Of a stretch of 64,000 nucleotides of DNA, positions 44,098-53,914 are shown piece by piece. Position 1 is the first letter of the stretch. Every line of letters begins with the position of its first letter. The notes beneath the pieces are model-generated. The model saw only the letters and a list, made by a program, of their open reading frames with translations. It ran no database searches and was not told the origin of the DNA. The position numbers and the translations under genes are program-made. Source of the stretch: Porphyromonas asaccharolytica DSM 20707 (lineage in GTDB: Bacteria > Bacteroidota > Bacteroidia > Bacteroidales > Porphyromonadaceae); the NCBI RefSeq assembly GCF_000212375.1, contig NC_015501.1:372001-436000 (forward strand), given 5' to 3'.

Positions 44098-45989
44098 AGA
44101 AGCAACTACTACACATTGTTTTAGCTGGGCTACTAGCCCTTCTCCCCTCGCTCGCCTTGGCTCAAAGCAACGAGCGCATGCTCATCTACTCCAAGAGCGG
44201 TGAGGTACTGCCCTACCGCATAGAGCATATCGATAGCATCAAGTTCCTCTCAGACGAGGTAGACCTCACGCTCAACCCCACCGTCACACCACACGAAAAC
44301 GGTCAAACAGGCTGGATGAAGCTTAAGGTGGGCTCCGTAGGGAGCAACGTACGACGCATCCAGGTGATCATCCCTGAGAGCTTTATGATCGCCAATATGG
44401 ACGATATGCAGTGCCTACGACTCTTTACTCCAGAGATGGCAGCTCGTATGGGCGTGCAAGTCTTTGATGTAGAGGGTGACAAGGAGTACGACCTATCAGG
44501 CCTACAGAGAGGCTACACCTATACAGCGCTCTTCCTCCCATACGACGAGATCGGCTGTGCTGGCAACGTCAAGCGCGTCGAATTCACCGTCCCCAATGGC
44601 GAGCTCGCTGGAAATCCACAGATCAAGGTCGACTTCTCAAACATCACACAGACCGGCTACACTGCAACGCTCACACCTAATGGGGATGTCTCTGGATACT
44701 TCTTCCTCAATATTGAGACAGACGATCCCACACTAGACCAGATGATGCAGATGATGCGCGTCCCCGACTTGAAGCACTACATCGTGCAGTTTGGTGCAGA
44801 CTTTAACACCCACAAGCCTCACGAGGGCGTTCAGGAGAGCGTGATGACGGAGTTCAAGCCTGGAACTAGCTATACAGTTTATGTAGTCCTCATCGATAAA
44901 GATGGACAGTACTCTGACGTGCAGAAGTTTACCGTGACGACCCAAAAGAAGGGTACCTCCGCAACAGCGCATGTGAGCATCGAAGTCAAGGATATAACCA
45001 AGACGGAGGCGACTGTCGTAAACACACCTGACGAAAACACCTCCTCCTATCGTGAGACAATCGTCGAGAAATCTCTGTACAACGAGGCTGATATGATCAA
45101 GTACCTACAGGAGACACCCGACAATATGTCTTTACCCTACCACAGTGAGCCCTATACATGGACTTGGCCTAAGCTCAAGCCCGGCACCACTTATTACGCC
45201 CTAGCCATGGCAAAGAATGGTGACAATGAGTGGGGTCCCCTCACCAAGGTCGAGTTCACCACGCTCTCTGTCAATCAAGCCGTCACGCTGCCTCTGGCAT
45301 ACCTCACTGAATACAACGTCAATGCTGAGGGAACAGACTTCGTCACGACACAAGCCCTCGATGTGAGTGGTTACTTCTCCTATGAGGACGCTGTAAAGAA
45401 GTTCACTAACATAACCATAGCAGGCAAGAAGTACCACCTCCCCAGCAAAGAGGAGTGGATGGCAATACTACCCGTAGCTGCGAGTGGCGACGACTATCTA
45501 TCGTTTACAGCACCCTTTAGGCACAATGATGTGTACGAGACAGTTGTAATCAAGGGTGATACCATCAGCTCAACTAATGACTACCGTGGTGGTAGCGTAA
45601 GTAGCAATAAGGCTCATGCGCTACGCTTCAAGGGGACTAAGTATGTCTCTGCTTGGCGGTATGAATCGACACTTCTCAACGACAAACGAGTCCTCAAGAT
45701 CACGGCTCGTCCCTTATATGGCAAAGAAAACAATATAAGGATTGAGGATATAGCTAAGCCAGAGTTCTGGGAGAGCAATACGGAGTCCGACATAGTCCGT
45801 ATATTGCCAGCCTCAGGATCATTCTCCTATGGCAAGCCTCACTGGCAAGGGGACAACGGCTTCTTCTGGTCTAGCACCGCTGGAGAGGAAGAGTATACGG
45901 CTTGGGCTCTATCATTTGACACCACGTCAGTCTATCTAAGTCCGCTCTACACAACACAAGATAGGTCAGTAAGACTATTCGCTGACTAG
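44094..45989 (+). CDS. Secreted surface protein with fibronectin-III-like and Fib_succ_major-like domains
   Basis: 631-aa exported protein. The signal peptide is HIVLAGLLALLPSLALAQ. Next comes IEHIDSIKFLSDEV, similar to the preceding gene, then two fibronectin-III-like segments (about 175-290 and 295-400, the second ending WPKLKPGTTYYALAMAKN and VEFTTLS). The C-terminus (YHLPSKEEWMAI... GFFWSSTAGEEEYTAWALSF...RSVRLFAD) resembles the Fibrobacter succinogenes major paralogous domain. No type IX sorting domain is seen at its end. Its ATG overlaps the previous stop by four bases, so the pair is translationally coupled. Confidence 0.72.
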   Translation: MKKQLLHIVLAGLLALLPSLALAQSNERMLIYSKSGEVLPYRIEHIDSIKFLSDEVDLTLNPTVTPHENGQTGWMKLKVGSVGSNVRRIQVIIPESFMIANMDDMQCLRLFTPEMAARMGVQVFDVEGDKEYDLSGLQRGYTYTALFLPYDEIGCAGNVKRVEFTVPNGELAGNPQIKVDFSNITQTGYTATLTPNGDVSGYFFLNIETDDPTLDQMMQMMRVPDLKHYIVQFGADFNTHKPHEGVQESVMTEFKPGTSYTVYVVLIDKDGQYSDVQKFTVTTQKKGTSATAHVSIEVKDITKTEATVVNTPDENTSSYRETIVEKSLYNEADMIKYLQETPDNMSLPYHSEPYTWTWPKLKPGTTYYALAMAKNGDNEWGPLTKVEFTTLSVNQAVTLPLAYLTEYNVNAEGTDFVTTQALDVSGYFSYEDAVKKFTNITIAGKKYHLPSKEEWMAILPVAASGDDYLSFTAPFRHNDVYETVVIKGDTISSTNDYRGGSVSSNKAHALRFKGTKYVSAWRYESTLLNDKRVLKITARPLYGKENNIRIEDIAKPEFWESNTESDIVRILPASGSFSYGKPHWQGDNGFFWSSTAGEEEYTAWALSFDTTSVYLSPLYTTQDRSVRLFAD

Positions 45990-46006
45990 TCTGCCTATCT
46001 GATAGA

Positions 46007-46033
46007 GCTGTCTGATCACAGTCAGAAGACAGC
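46007..46033. terminator. Weak hairpin after the surface-protein operon
   Basis: GCTGTCTGA (46007-46015) pairs with TCAGAAGACAGC (46022-46033), with one bulged A. It lies 18 bases past the surface-protein stop. It lacks a T-run on the + strand, so a terminator role is only possible. Confidence 0.35.
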
Positions 46034-46037
46034 AAAA

Positions 46038-46672
46038 ATCGAGTAGGTCGGGAAACGAAAGTTTTCTGACCTACTTTCGTTTCCTTCCCTCTCACACCAC
46101 CGTACGTGCCGTTCGGCATACGGCGGTTTAATTCGTTTTCAAAGACTTTCTAATCATGTTTGATTAGCTTCATCTTCCGTCTTTCTTAATTTCCGCTTCC
46201 GATGGATACCTGTTTAGCTCTATGTGGTCGATCGCATTGACGTTTTGACCGTTGCCACTCGTCAGCAATGTACATCGGAACATACATTCTTGATTGACGT
46301 TACGAATTATTCGGTCCTTCGCCTTGTTCTGCGCGAGAACGGCTACTTCGACCTCTGCTGACTCCTCGACATTCGTTGTTACTATCCTATAGGACTGCCG
46401 AGGCCTCGCGGGATAAGTCATACATCTTTCATCGTTTACCTGCCTAATTTACGCATCAAGGTTACGGTTGCCTTTTGGAACTTCACTGTCCTTGGCCAGC
46501 TTGTCCACTTGATACGCCTTAGTATTAGGTTTCTGTTCGTCAGGCCACGAATTCGCTATTGCTTCTTCTCTCCCAAGGGTCACCCCTTGAAACTTGCAAG
46601 TCGCTATGGGGTTCGTTGGCAACTGCGCCCCGTGTGGACTTTCACCACAGATGTATAACATGCCCGTCATAC
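46038..46672 (-). mobile_element. ORF-less group IIC intron
   Basis: About 635 nt on the minus strand. The 5' end is GTATGACGGGCATG. Domain V is clear at about 46096-46127: CCGCCGTATGCC, loop GAAC, GGCACGTACGG and TGG, with catalytic triad CGC and the two-base CG bulge. Domain VI and the 3' end CCTACTCGAT follow. The domain III-IV junction carries GTCAGCAGAGGTCGAAGTAG and GAAGGACCG. The layout resembles the Oceanobacillus iheyensis IIC intron as I remember it. Where the reverse transcriptase gene should be, only about 190 nt remain. It sits directly behind the terminator stem at 46673-46718, as IIC introns do. Frames of 83 and 79 codons inside it are not genes. Confidence 0.85.
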
Positions 46673-46718
46673 CAAGAGAAGGCTCCACTGCTTATGTAAG
46701 CAGTGGAGCCTTCTCTTG
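46673..46718. terminator. Terminator stem-loop used as intron target
   Basis: Perfect 22-bp stem: 46673-46694 (CAAGAGAAGGCTCC...) and 46697-46718, with a two-base loop. The group IIC intron begins at the very next base on the minus strand. The 3' exon beyond the intron starts TTTTGC, so the intron splits the stem from its T-run. It may have been a second terminator of the ribosomal cluster. Confidence 0.8.
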
Positions 46719-46846
46719 TTCATATCTCCCCCCTCTTTTTCATATCTCAAAGAGGGCTATGCAATCACCCCAAAGCTAAGAACTACCTCAATTTCGCAAA
46801 TCTCACGAGCGACCCGGTATAGGACGCTCGTTGCTTCAGGCTACTT

Positions 46847-47021
46847 GAGACTGTTGCAAAAGTCAACAGTCTCACCATCTTGCTTGCAAGATTGTCTAGA
46901 CTTTGCAGAAAGGATGAAGCGCAAGGCGCTGAGGGTGAGGTCTGAAAGGAGCATACCTCCGTATGTGACCGAAGCCGAAACCCGAAAGCAACACAGCGAT
47001 TCGCCTTTATGCAACAGTCTC
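46847..47021. mobile_element. MITE copy 2, 175 bp, 5-bp target duplication TACTT
   Basis: Same length as the copy at 2605-2779 and differing by only a handful of bases. The 12-bp ends GAGACTGTTGCA and TGCAACAGTCTC are perfect. TACTT flanks it at 46842-46846 and 47022-47026. The different duplicated targets at the two loci show independent insertion. A 108-codon frame across it is not credible. The rest of the gap, 46719-46841, shows nothing recognisable. Confidence 0.9.
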
Positions 47022-47105
47022 TACTTGATTCGCGAAATCTAGCGAAGGTAAGGGGATAAGTGACGACATGCAGAAGACTTAAGTGTAGCACGTCGGGAAA
47101 AGAGT

Positions 47106-47141
47106 AAAGGGAGTGTCGAGCCAATGCTCGACACTCCCTTT
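47106..47141. terminator. Terminator of the ribosomal protein cluster
   Basis: Perfect 16-bp stem AAAGGGAGTGTCGAGC (47106-47121) and GCTCGACACTCCCTTT (47126-47141) with a four-base loop, 131 bases beyond the rplQ stop. T-rich sequence follows on both strands. Confidence 0.85.
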
Positions 47142-47272
47142 CTTATTATTACTCTGAGCTAAGACGAGAGGAAGAGACTTTATCAGCCCTCACTCACGCG
47201 CTAAGATAGCCCCTTGTCACATAAAGTGACAGACTATATAAGCCATGTCTCGTCAATGCTCCTCGTGAGCTA

Positions 47273-47767
47273 CTACTCTTGCGCTGTCTCCTCTGTAGCT
47301 GGAGCTTCCTGCTGGGCAGCTTCCTTAGCAGCGCCTCCACCACGACGTGAACGACGTGTACGCTTCTTGCCCTCACTCTTAGGAGCAGAGGCACTCTTAG
47401 CTATATTGTCGTTGAAGTCTACAAGCTCGATAATGCACATAGAGGCATTGTCTCCAAGACGTAGACCCGTGCGTAGAATGCGTGTATAACCTCCAGGGCG
47501 ATCGCCGACCTTGACGACGACGGCGCCATAGAGCTCCTTGACGGCCTCCTTGTCACGCAGGTAGCTGAAGGCTAGACGACGAGATGCGGTGGTGTCGTTT
47601 TTTGCCGCAGTGATGATAGGCTCGACAAACTTACGCAGTTCCTTAGCCTTGGCCACTGTCGTATTGATCCGCTTGTGCATGATGAGCGAGCTAGCCATAT
47701 TGGCAAGCATAGCCTCACGATGTGCCTTGGAGCGGCCTAGATGGTTGAATTTCTTATTGTGTCTCAT
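47273..47767 (-). CDS. rplQ: 50S ribosomal protein L17
   Basis: 164 aa. The conserved N-terminal part starts [29 protein letters not shown] and covers about 115 residues. An Ala/Lys/Glu-rich tail of about 45 residues ([22 protein letters not shown]) follows, longer than in E. coli and frequent in Bacteroidota. It is the last gene of the ribosomal cluster, eight bases after rpoA. Confidence 0.96.
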   Translation of the reverse strand: MRHNKKFNHLGRSKAHREAMLANMASSLIMHKRINTTVAKAKELRKFVEPIITAAKNDTTASRRLAFSYLRDKEAVKELYGAVVVKVGDRPGGYTRILRTGLRLGDNASMCIIELVDFNDNIAKSASAPKSEGKKRTRRSRRGGGAAKEAAQQEAPATEETAQE

Positions 47768-47775
47768 AAGAGGGA

Positions 47776-48768
47776 TTAATCGTTATCTAATCTATAGGGT
47801 GTGAGATCCATATCAAAGTCTAGATCCTGATCTGCTAAGAATTGCTCGATCTCCACGAGCGACTTCTTGCCGAAGTTCTTGATCTTCAAGAGCTCGTCGC
47901 GATCTCTACTCAGCAGGTCTGCAATCGTGGAGATGCCCGCAGCCTTGAGGCAGTTGAGCGCACGGACAGAGAGATCTGTCGTCGCTAGGTCTGTCATCAA
48001 TTGCGTGCGAACCTTCATCGTCTGATTGTCTAAGAGCTGATCAGGCTCCTCCTCGGGGAGCTCGACCTCAAACTCTTTGTCCGTGAAGAGTGCGAAGTGC
48101 GAGATCAAGATCGTCGCAGCCTGACGCAGTGCCTCACGTGGGTGGATCGTGCCATCAGTCTCAATCTCTAAGACAAGCTTCTCGTAGTCTGTACGCTGAT
48201 CTACACGATATGCCTCTGTGGTCTGATTGACCTTACGGATCGGGGTGTAGATACCATCAATGGGGAGGGTATTGACGGGGTCATCCTCACGACGGTTCTC
48301 CTCGGAGACGACGTAGCCACGTCCCTTATTGATGCGTAGCTCTATAGTGAAGTCAGCGTCCTCAGCAAGATTGCAAATGACCAAGTCGGGGTTCTGCACC
48401 TTGTAGCTCGTTAAGACCTGATTGAGGTCACCAGCCTGAAAGGTGTTACGACCTGTGACATGGAGCGTGATGGTCTCCTCTTGAGGATCCTCTACGGCAG
48501 CCTTGAATCTGATCTGCTTGAGGTTGAGTATGATATGGGTTACATCTTCCAACACCCCTGGAATAGTAGCAAATTCATGCTCTACACCTTCGATACGGAT
48601 AGAAGCTATTGCATACCCCTCTAGCGATGAGAGGAGGATGCGCCGCAAGGCGTTGCCAATAGTCATAGCATAGCCTGGCTCTAGAGGCTTAAATTCAAAC
48701 TTGGCGTAGTGATCCGAAGCGTCCAGCATGAGAACGCTGTCAGGTTGTTGAAATGCTAATATTGCCAT
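47776..48768 (-). CDS. rpoA: RNA polymerase alpha subunit
   Basis: 330 aa. The N-terminal assembly domain includes [29 protein letters not shown] linker near residue 235 leads to the C-terminal domain ([43 protein letters not shown]), which contacts upstream DNA and activators. The length is normal. It lies between rpsD and rplQ, the usual alpha-operon position. Confidence 0.98.
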   Translation of the reverse strand: MAILAFQQPDSVLMLDASDHYAKFEFKPLEPGYAMTIGNALRRILLSSLEGYAIASIRIEGVEHEFATIPGVLEDVTHIILNLKQIRFKAAVEDPQEETITLHVTGRNTFQAGDLNQVLTSYKVQNPDLVICNLAEDADFTIELRINKGRGYVVSEENRREDDPVNTLPIDGIYTPIRKVNQTTEAYRVDQRTDYEKLVLEIETDGTIHPREALRQAATILISHFALFTDKEFEVELPEEEPDQLLDNQTMKVRTQLMTDLATTDLSVRALNCLKAAGISTIADLLSRDRDELLKIKNFGKKSLVEIEQFLADQDLDFDMDLTPYRLDND

Positions 48769-48780
48769 AGAGTTAGAGGG

Positions 48781-49386
48781 TTACTTAGAATACAATTCGA
48801 CGATAAGCTGCTCCTTGATGGGCTCGGGGATCTCTTCACGTGTAGGTACGTTGAGGAGCTTACCACTGTAAGTACGTCCATCCCACTCTAGCCATGGATA
48901 CTTGCTATGATTATATCCAGCGAGAGAGTCTGCGATGACCTCCATGGACTTGTCACGCTCACGTACACCGATGATCTGTCCGGGCTTAAGCGTGTAGGAG
49001 GGGATGTTGACCACCTCACCATCAACTACGATGTGACGGTGAGAGACGAGCTGACGTGCAGCAGCACGCGTGGGAGCTATGCCTAGACGGAATACAACAT
49101 TGTCTAGACGAGACTCGAGGAGTTGTAATAGCACCTCACCTGTGATGCCTGAGGAGCGCTGTGCCTTCTCAAAGAGATTGCGAAACTGACGCTCTAGGAC
49201 CCCATAGGTGTACTTTGCCATCTGCTTCTCGCGGAGCTGGAGCGCATACTCGCTCTGCTTGCGACGACGACTATTGCCGTGCTGACCTGGGGGATAGCTC
49301 TTCTTGCTCAGGACTTTGTCTGCACCAAAGATGGGCTCACCAAACTTTCGTGCGATCTTGGACTTAGGACCAATATATCTTGCCAT
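48781..49386 (-). CDS. rpsD: 30S ribosomal protein S4
   Basis: 201 aa. It begins [21 protein letters not shown] and lacks the Cys zinc motif of some S4 proteins. The S4 RNA-binding domain ([31 protein letters not shown]) lies at about 92-122. S4 is an early 16S assembly protein and often represses its own operon. An unusually long 414-bp gap precedes this gene. Confidence 0.97.
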   Translation of the reverse strand: MARYIGPKSKIARKFGEPIFGADKVLSKKSYPPGQHGNSRRRKQSEYALQLREKQMAKYTYGVLERQFRNLFEKAQRSSGITGEVLLQLLESRLDNVVFRLGIAPTRAAARQLVSHRHIVVDGEVVNIPSYTLKPGQIIGVRERDKSMEVIADSLAGYNHSKYPWLEWDGRTYSGKLLNVPTREEIPEPIKEQLIVELYSK

Positions 49387-49800
49387 TGTTCTATTTCATT
49401 TTTAATGCTACACCATATATCTGCTCTACAGAATGCTCAAGGGACGCAGTGCCTCCCTTTGCTGTGTTGTGGTCGATGCTGGGATCATATCTCGAGTAGT
49501 AAGTCTAGAAGTGACGGCGCATATAGAGCAGCCGCGATGCGATTAGAATAAGAGGGAAAGTAAATGAGCAACCGCATCAATCTCACACTACGTCTGTCGA
49601 CTTACAGATTCACTATCTTGAGTCTATGTCTGAGCTAAGACCTATCTGTGAAGCTTGCTATGTGCGACCTGCACCAAAGACTGACTGTGCAGTCTATCCG
49701 TAGATAAGCAGGAGCAGAGCCTAATGTGGACTCTCTACGCTAGCTCTACAAGGTGGGTGCAAGCGCTCTATAGGTAGCTGTGATCTCTATCTTGTAGCAA
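49387..49800 (-). other. Long gap before rpsD; candidate S4 leader
   Basis: A 414-bp interval between rpsK and rpsD inside an otherwise compact cluster. I find no convincing reading frame and no TAnnTTTG box on the minus strand. Some short self-complementary segments are present (for example GACTGCACAGTC and GGGAGGCACTGCGTCCC). It may be an untranslated leader for S4 autoregulation. That is inference. Confidence 0.35.
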
Positions 49801-50187
49801 CTAGACCTTACGTCTCTTAGGAGGACGACATCCGTTGTGTGGCAGTGGCGTGACGTCGACGATCTCTGTCACCTCGATACCCGCACCATGGATGGTACGG
49901 ATAGCAGACTCGCGACCATTGCCGGGTCCCTTGACATAGGCCTTGACCTTGCGTAGCCCTAGATCAAATGCTGTCTTAGCGCAGTCTTGAGCTGCGAGCT
50001 GAGCGGCATAGGGGGTGTTCTTCTTAGAGCTACGGAATCCCATCTTACCAGCTGAGGACCAACTGATGACCTGCCCTTCACTATTGGTGAGGGTGATGAT
50101 GATGTTATTGAAAGAAGAGTGTATGTGCGCCTGCCCCTGGGCATCGACCTTGACTGCTCTCTTTTTTGTTACGGTTTTCTTTGCCAT
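49801..50187 (-). CDS. rpsK: 30S ribosomal protein S11
   Basis: 128 aa of the platform protein S11. Motifs are [44 protein letters not shown] and the C-terminal [18 protein letters not shown]. Start and length are standard. It lies twelve bases after rpsM. Confidence 0.98.
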   Translation of the reverse strand: MAKKTVTKKRAVKVDAQGQAHIHSSFNNIIITLTNSEGQVISWSSAGKMGFRSSKKNTPYAAQLAAQDCAKTAFDLGLRKVKAYVKGPGNGRESAIRTIHGAGIEVTEIVDVTPLPHNGCRPPKRRKV

Positions 50188-50199
50188 AAGGTGGTTCTA

Positions 50200-50580
50200 T
50201 TACTTAGTTGCCTTCTTCTTACCAGCGACTGTCTTGCGCTTACCCTTACGTGTACGGGCATTATTCTTAGTACTCTGTCCACGTAGGGGGAGTCCTAAAC
50301 GATGCCTGATGCCTCGGTAACAGCCGATGTCCATGAGACGCTTGATGTTGAGCTGTGTCTCGCTACGTAGATCACCCTCGACTTTGTAGCCACTGGAGAT
50401 CTGCTCACGAATAGCAGCAGCTTGGTCATCTGTCCAATCCTGGACCTTGATGTTGCGATCGACTCCTGCAGCATCCAAGATGCGAGCAGCACTGCTACGA
50501 CCTATACCATATATATAGGTCAAGGCTATCTCACCTCTCTTGTTTTGCGGCAGATCGACGCCGACGATTCTTATTGCCAT
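50200..50580 (-). CDS. rpsM: 30S ribosomal protein S13
   Basis: 126 aa. It begins [27 protein letters not shown], with the [25 protein letters not shown] segment near the C-terminus that contacts 16S rRNA and tRNA. It lies in the spc/alpha junction order rpmJ-rpsM-rpsK. Confidence 0.98.
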   Translation of the reverse strand: MAIRIVGVDLPQNKRGEIALTYIYGIGRSSAARILDAAGVDRNIKVQDWTDDQAAAIREQISSGYKVEGDLRSETQLNIKRLMDIGCYRGIRHRLGLPLRGQSTKNNARTRKGKRKTVAGKKKATK

Positions 50581-50663
50581 ACTCTATATACTGTGTGATG
50601 TTTGTTGCGTGATAAGCTGACTCTCCGTCACTCTAGATGATGTGCGGAGCTTCATCCCTAAGC

Positions 50664-50780
50664 TCATCCTTGACGCTGCTTGAACTTAGGATTCTTCTTA
50701 TTGATGATGTACAGACGTCCTTTGCGTCTGACGATCTTGCAGTCTTCTGATCGCTTTTTGATTGATGCTCTAACTTTCAT
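50664..50780 (-). CDS. rpmJ: 50S ribosomal protein L36
   Basis: 38-aa protein [20 protein letters not shown]...NPKFKQRQG, found by reading the gap between infA and rpsM. Start ATG is at 50778-50780 and stop TGA at 50664-50666. Only one Cys remains, so this is the zinc-less (C-minus) form. The position between infA and rpsM is the standard one. Confidence 0.95.
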   Translation of the reverse strand: MKVRASIKKRSEDCKIVRRKGRLYIINKKNPKFKQRQG

Positions 50781-50815
50781 AGTATGCTCTTATTCTGATT
50801 GTCGCTATGACTTGG

Positions 50816-51034
50816 TTACTTGTATCTATAGGAGATACGACCACGTGTGAGGTCGTATGGAGACATCTCTACCTTGACTTTGTCTCCTGGCAGTATACGG
50901 ATGAAGTGCATACGCATCTTGCCCGATATGTGTGCCGTGATGATATGCCCATTCTGGAGCTGCACCTTGAACATGGCATTGCTCAATGCCTCCAAGACGA
51001 CTCCATCCTGTTCAATAGCAGTTTGTTTAGCCAT
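50816..51034 (-). CDS. infA: Translation initiation factor IF-1
   Basis: 72 aa with the S1-like OB fold: [67 protein letters not shown] in overall pattern. It binds the ribosomal A site during initiation. One base separates it from map. Confidence 0.97.
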   Translation of the reverse strand: MAKQTAIEQDGVVLEALSNAMFKVQLQNGHIITAHISGKMRMHFIRILPGDKVKVEMSPYDLTRGRISYRYK

Positions 51035-51035
51035 A

Positions 51036-51827
51036 TTAAAACTCTCGTGTGCCTAAAGCTTCTTTGATATACTCGTATGTAGATAAGATCTGCGGAGCTT
51101 GCCCATCGGGCATGATAGCTATACAGTGCTCGAAGTGCGCTGCGGGCTTGCCATCGTGTGTGCGGACAGTCCATCCATCTGACTCGAAGACGATCTTGCG
51201 CCGTCCCATCGTCACCATAGGCTCGATACAGATACACATACCTGCTCGTAGCTTGGGACCAAATCCTGGATGACCGTAGTTGGGGACGTTGGGATCTTCG
51301 TGCATCTCATGCCCGATACCATGTCCCACGAGCTCACGAACGATACCATAGCCCTGTGCCTCACAGTGACGCTGGACTGCCGCTCCGATGTGCCCGACAT
51401 AATGACCTTCGACAGCTTGCTTGATCCCTAGATAGAGAGAGTCTCGAGTGACCGTCAGCAGACGCTCCACCTCGGGATCGATCTCTCCTACCGCAAAAGT
51501 ATAAGCACTGTCTCCTGTAAAGCCGTTGATATGCGTACCACAATCTACAGAGATGATGTCTCCCTCATGCAGGATCTCTCGATCCGAAGGGATGCCATGC
51601 ACCACGTGATCATTGATCGAGGTACAGATGCTGGCTGGGAAACCTCCATAACCTAAGAACGCAGGAGTAGCTCCATGATCACATATAAACGTATAGGCGA
51701 TCGTGTCTAGCTGCTTTGTGGTAATCCCAGGAGCGATGTGCTTTGCCACCTCTCCCAAGGTCTCTCCGACGAGTCGATTGGCCACACGCATCAGCTCTAT
51801 CTCCTCAGATGTCTTTAGGTAAATCAT
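51036..51827 (-). CDS. map: Methionine aminopeptidase, type I
   Basis: 263-aa metalloprotease that removes the initiator Met. Metal ligands are in [19 protein letters not shown] (two Asp), [16 protein letters not shown] (His) and [11 protein letters not shown] with a later Glu in [22 protein letters not shown]. Located between secY and infA as in many bacteria. Confidence 0.97.
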   Translation of the reverse strand: MIYLKTSEEIELMRVANRLVGETLGEVAKHIAPGITTKQLDTIAYTFICDHGATPAFLGYGGFPASICTSINDHVVHGIPSDREILHEGDIISVDCGTHINGFTGDSAYTFAVGEIDPEVERLLTVTRDSLYLGIKQAVEGHYVGHIGAAVQRHCEAQGYGIVRELVGHGIGHEMHEDPNVPNYGHPGFGPKLRAGMCICIEPMVTMGRRKIVFESDGWTVRTHDGKPAAHFEHCIAIMPDGQAPQILSTYEYIKEALGTREF

Positions 51828-51870
51828 CTATCTAACTAAATCAAATGAAACCAACACTACCAGTGAAATA

Positions 51871-53217
51871 TCAATATGCTGATACGGAACCCGTACGTCC
51901 CTTGATACGTCCACTCTTGAGCAGACCATCGTAGTGACGCATCAAGAGGTGACTCTCGACTTGCTGTAGCGTATCTAGGACAACACCTACGAGGATGAGC
52001 AGTGACGTACCTCCAAAGAACTGTGCAAACGCCGAGCTGATACCCAGTATCTGAGCAAAGGCTGGCATGATAGCAACAAGTGCGAGGAAGAGTGCTCCAG
52101 GCAGTGTGATACGATCCATAATACCATCGAGATAGTCTCGCGTGCTACGCCCTGGCTTGACGCCTGGGATAAATCCATTGTTGCGCTTGAGGTCATCGGC
52201 CATCTGTGTGGGGTTGATCGTTATCGCCGTATAGAAATAGGTGAAAAGGATGATCAACGTAGCAAAGATGAAGTTATACCAAAAGCTTGTATTGTCAGAC
52301 AATACTTGGATAAAGCGTGAAGGCGTACCATCACCTCCTGTGAAGTAGCTAGCCAATGAGATAGGTATAAACATGATCGCCTGAGCGAAGATGATAGGCA
52401 TCACGTTGGCTGCATTCACCTTGAGAGGGATATACTGACGTGCGCCACCATACTGCTTATTACCCACTACACGCTTGGCATACTGCACGGGGACTTTGCG
52501 TGTACCCTGTACCAGTAGGATAGCCCCTGCTGTAACGAACAGTAGGAATACGATCTCAGCAAGAAATGCTACAAGACCACCCGATGAACTGATGAGACGA
52601 TAGTTAAACTCCGCTATCAGGGCATGAGGCAGACGAGCAATAATACCGATAAGAATGATGAATGAGATACCATTGCCTACACCCTTGTCTGTAATACGCT
52701 CACCGAGCCAAAGGACAAACATACTGCCCGCAGCTAGTATGACGGTAGCAAATACACGATACATGAAGCCCGAAGGTAGCGACGCTCCAGCAGCGCGTAG
52801 CTGCATGTCTAGATTCAACAGATAGGCAGGAGCCTGAATCAATAGGATCAGCACCGTCAGGTAGCGTGTCCATTGATTGATCTTGCGTCGTCCGCTCTCA
52901 CCCTCTCGCTGCATCTTCTGCATAGAGGGGATGATGATCGCTGCCAGCTGCATGACGATACTTGCCGAGATGTAAGGCATGATACCTAGAGCAAATATCG
53001 AAGCATTGGAGAAGGCTCCTCCCGAAAACATGTTGAGCAAAGCCATCAGACCTTCACTGGTCTGGCTGGCTAGACTGGTCAGCGTATCGGGGTTGACTCC
53101 AGGCAATACGACGAAGCTACCTAGTCGGTATATGACCACATACAGGATCGTGATGAGAATCCGCTTACGCAGATCCTCGATCTTCCATATATTCTTAATT
53201 GTATCTACTAACCGCAT
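51871..53217 (-). CDS. secY: Protein translocase subunit SecY
   Basis: 448-aa inner-membrane channel with ten predicted membrane segments. Signatures are ASIVMQLAAIIIPSMQKMQREGESGRRKINQWTRYLT near residue 82 and GNGISFIILIGIIARLP near 178. VPVQYAKRVVG and NGFIPGVKPGRST mark the cytoplasmic loops. It lies eleven bases after rplO. Confidence 0.97.
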   Translation of the reverse strand: MRLVDTIKNIWKIEDLRKRILITILYVVIYRLGSFVVLPGVNPDTLTSLASQTSEGLMALLNMFSGGAFSNASIFALGIMPYISASIVMQLAAIIIPSMQKMQREGESGRRKINQWTRYLTVLILLIQAPAYLLNLDMQLRAAGASLPSGFMYRVFATVILAAGSMFVLWLGERITDKGVGNGISFIILIGIIARLPHALIAEFNYRLISSSGGLVAFLAEIVFLLFVTAGAILLVQGTRKVPVQYAKRVVGNKQYGGARQYIPLKVNAANVMPIIFAQAIMFIPISLASYFTGGDGTPSRFIQVLSDNTSFWYNFIFATLIILFTYFYTAITINPTQMADDLKRNNGFIPGVKPGRSTRDYLDGIMDRITLPGALFLALVAIMPAFAQILGISSAFAQFFGGTSLLILVGVVLDTLQQVESHLLMRHYDGLLKSGRIKGRTGSVSAY

Positions 53218-53228
53218 ATCAGCTTATC

Positions 53229-53690
53229 TTATTGTATCGATCCTCCCTGAGCCTCGATGAGCTCCTTGGCACGAGCTGAGTAAGCATCCGCCTCGACCTG
53301 TATGGGTCGCGTCAGCTCACCCTGTGCTAGGATCTTTACTAAATCATTACGAGAGGCTAGACCAGCAGCGACTAGTATATCCTTGGTGATGACGGCTGTC
53401 TCTGCTTGATTAGGGAAGAATGTGGTATCCTGTGCCAAGTGCTCGAGAGCTGCTAGGTTCACAGGACGATAGTCTACCCTATTGATGTTGTTGAAGCCAA
53501 ACTTAGGTAGACGACGCTGTATAGGCATCTGACCACCCTCAAATCCAACTTTATGCTTGTATCCAGAGCGAGACTTGGCTCCCTTGTGTCCACGTGTAGA
53601 CGTACCACCACGGCCAGAACCCTGACCACGACCGATACGACGACGAGACTTGACAGAGCCCTCGGCTGGCTTAAGTGTAGATAAGTCCAT
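53229..53690 (-). CDS. rplO: 50S ribosomal protein L15
   Basis: 153 aa. The N-terminal Gly/Arg-rich extension (RIGRGQGSGRGGTSTRGHKGAKSRSGYK) and FEGGQMPIQRRLPKFGF are diagnostic. The tail is shorter in basic residues than in E. coli. Standard place between rpmD and secY. Confidence 0.97.
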   Translation of the reverse strand: MDLSTLKPAEGSVKSRRRIGRGQGSGRGGTSTRGHKGAKSRSGYKHKVGFEGGQMPIQRRLPKFGFNNINRVDYRPVNLAALEHLAQDTTFFPNQAETAVITKDILVAAGLASRNDLVKILAQGELTRPIQVEADAYSARAKELIEAQGGSIQ

Positions 53691-53713
53691 TGCTATTATC
53701 TGTCTATATTTTA

Positions 53714-53890
53714 TTACTCTACGACCTGAACCAAGTGGTGTACTTTGGCCACCATACCCCTGATCTGAGGGGTATCCTCATGCTCTACAACCTGGTGCAT
53801 CTTGCGAAGACCTAGACCGTCGAGGGTGCGCTTCTGAGACTTGTTGCACCGTATGCGACTACGGACTTGCTCGATTTTGATTTTTGCCAT
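53714..53890 (-). CDS. rpmD: 50S ribosomal protein L30
   Basis: 58-aa protein starting [20 protein letters not shown] and ending HHLVQVVE, read by hand from the gap between rpsE and rplO. ATG is at 53888-53890 and stop TAA at 53714-53716. [20 protein letters not shown] is the L30 signature region. Confidence 0.96.
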   Translation of the reverse strand: MAKIKIEQVRSRIRCNKSQKRTLDGLGLRKMHQVVEHEDTPQIRGMVAKVHHLVQVVE

Positions 53891-53914
53891 AATACTCTTT
53901 ACTTGTCTAGGTGA

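Noticed and set aside
46170-46688. Two minus-strand frames of 83 and 79 codons
   Set aside because: They lie within ribozyme domains of the group II intron and show no reverse transcriptase motifs.
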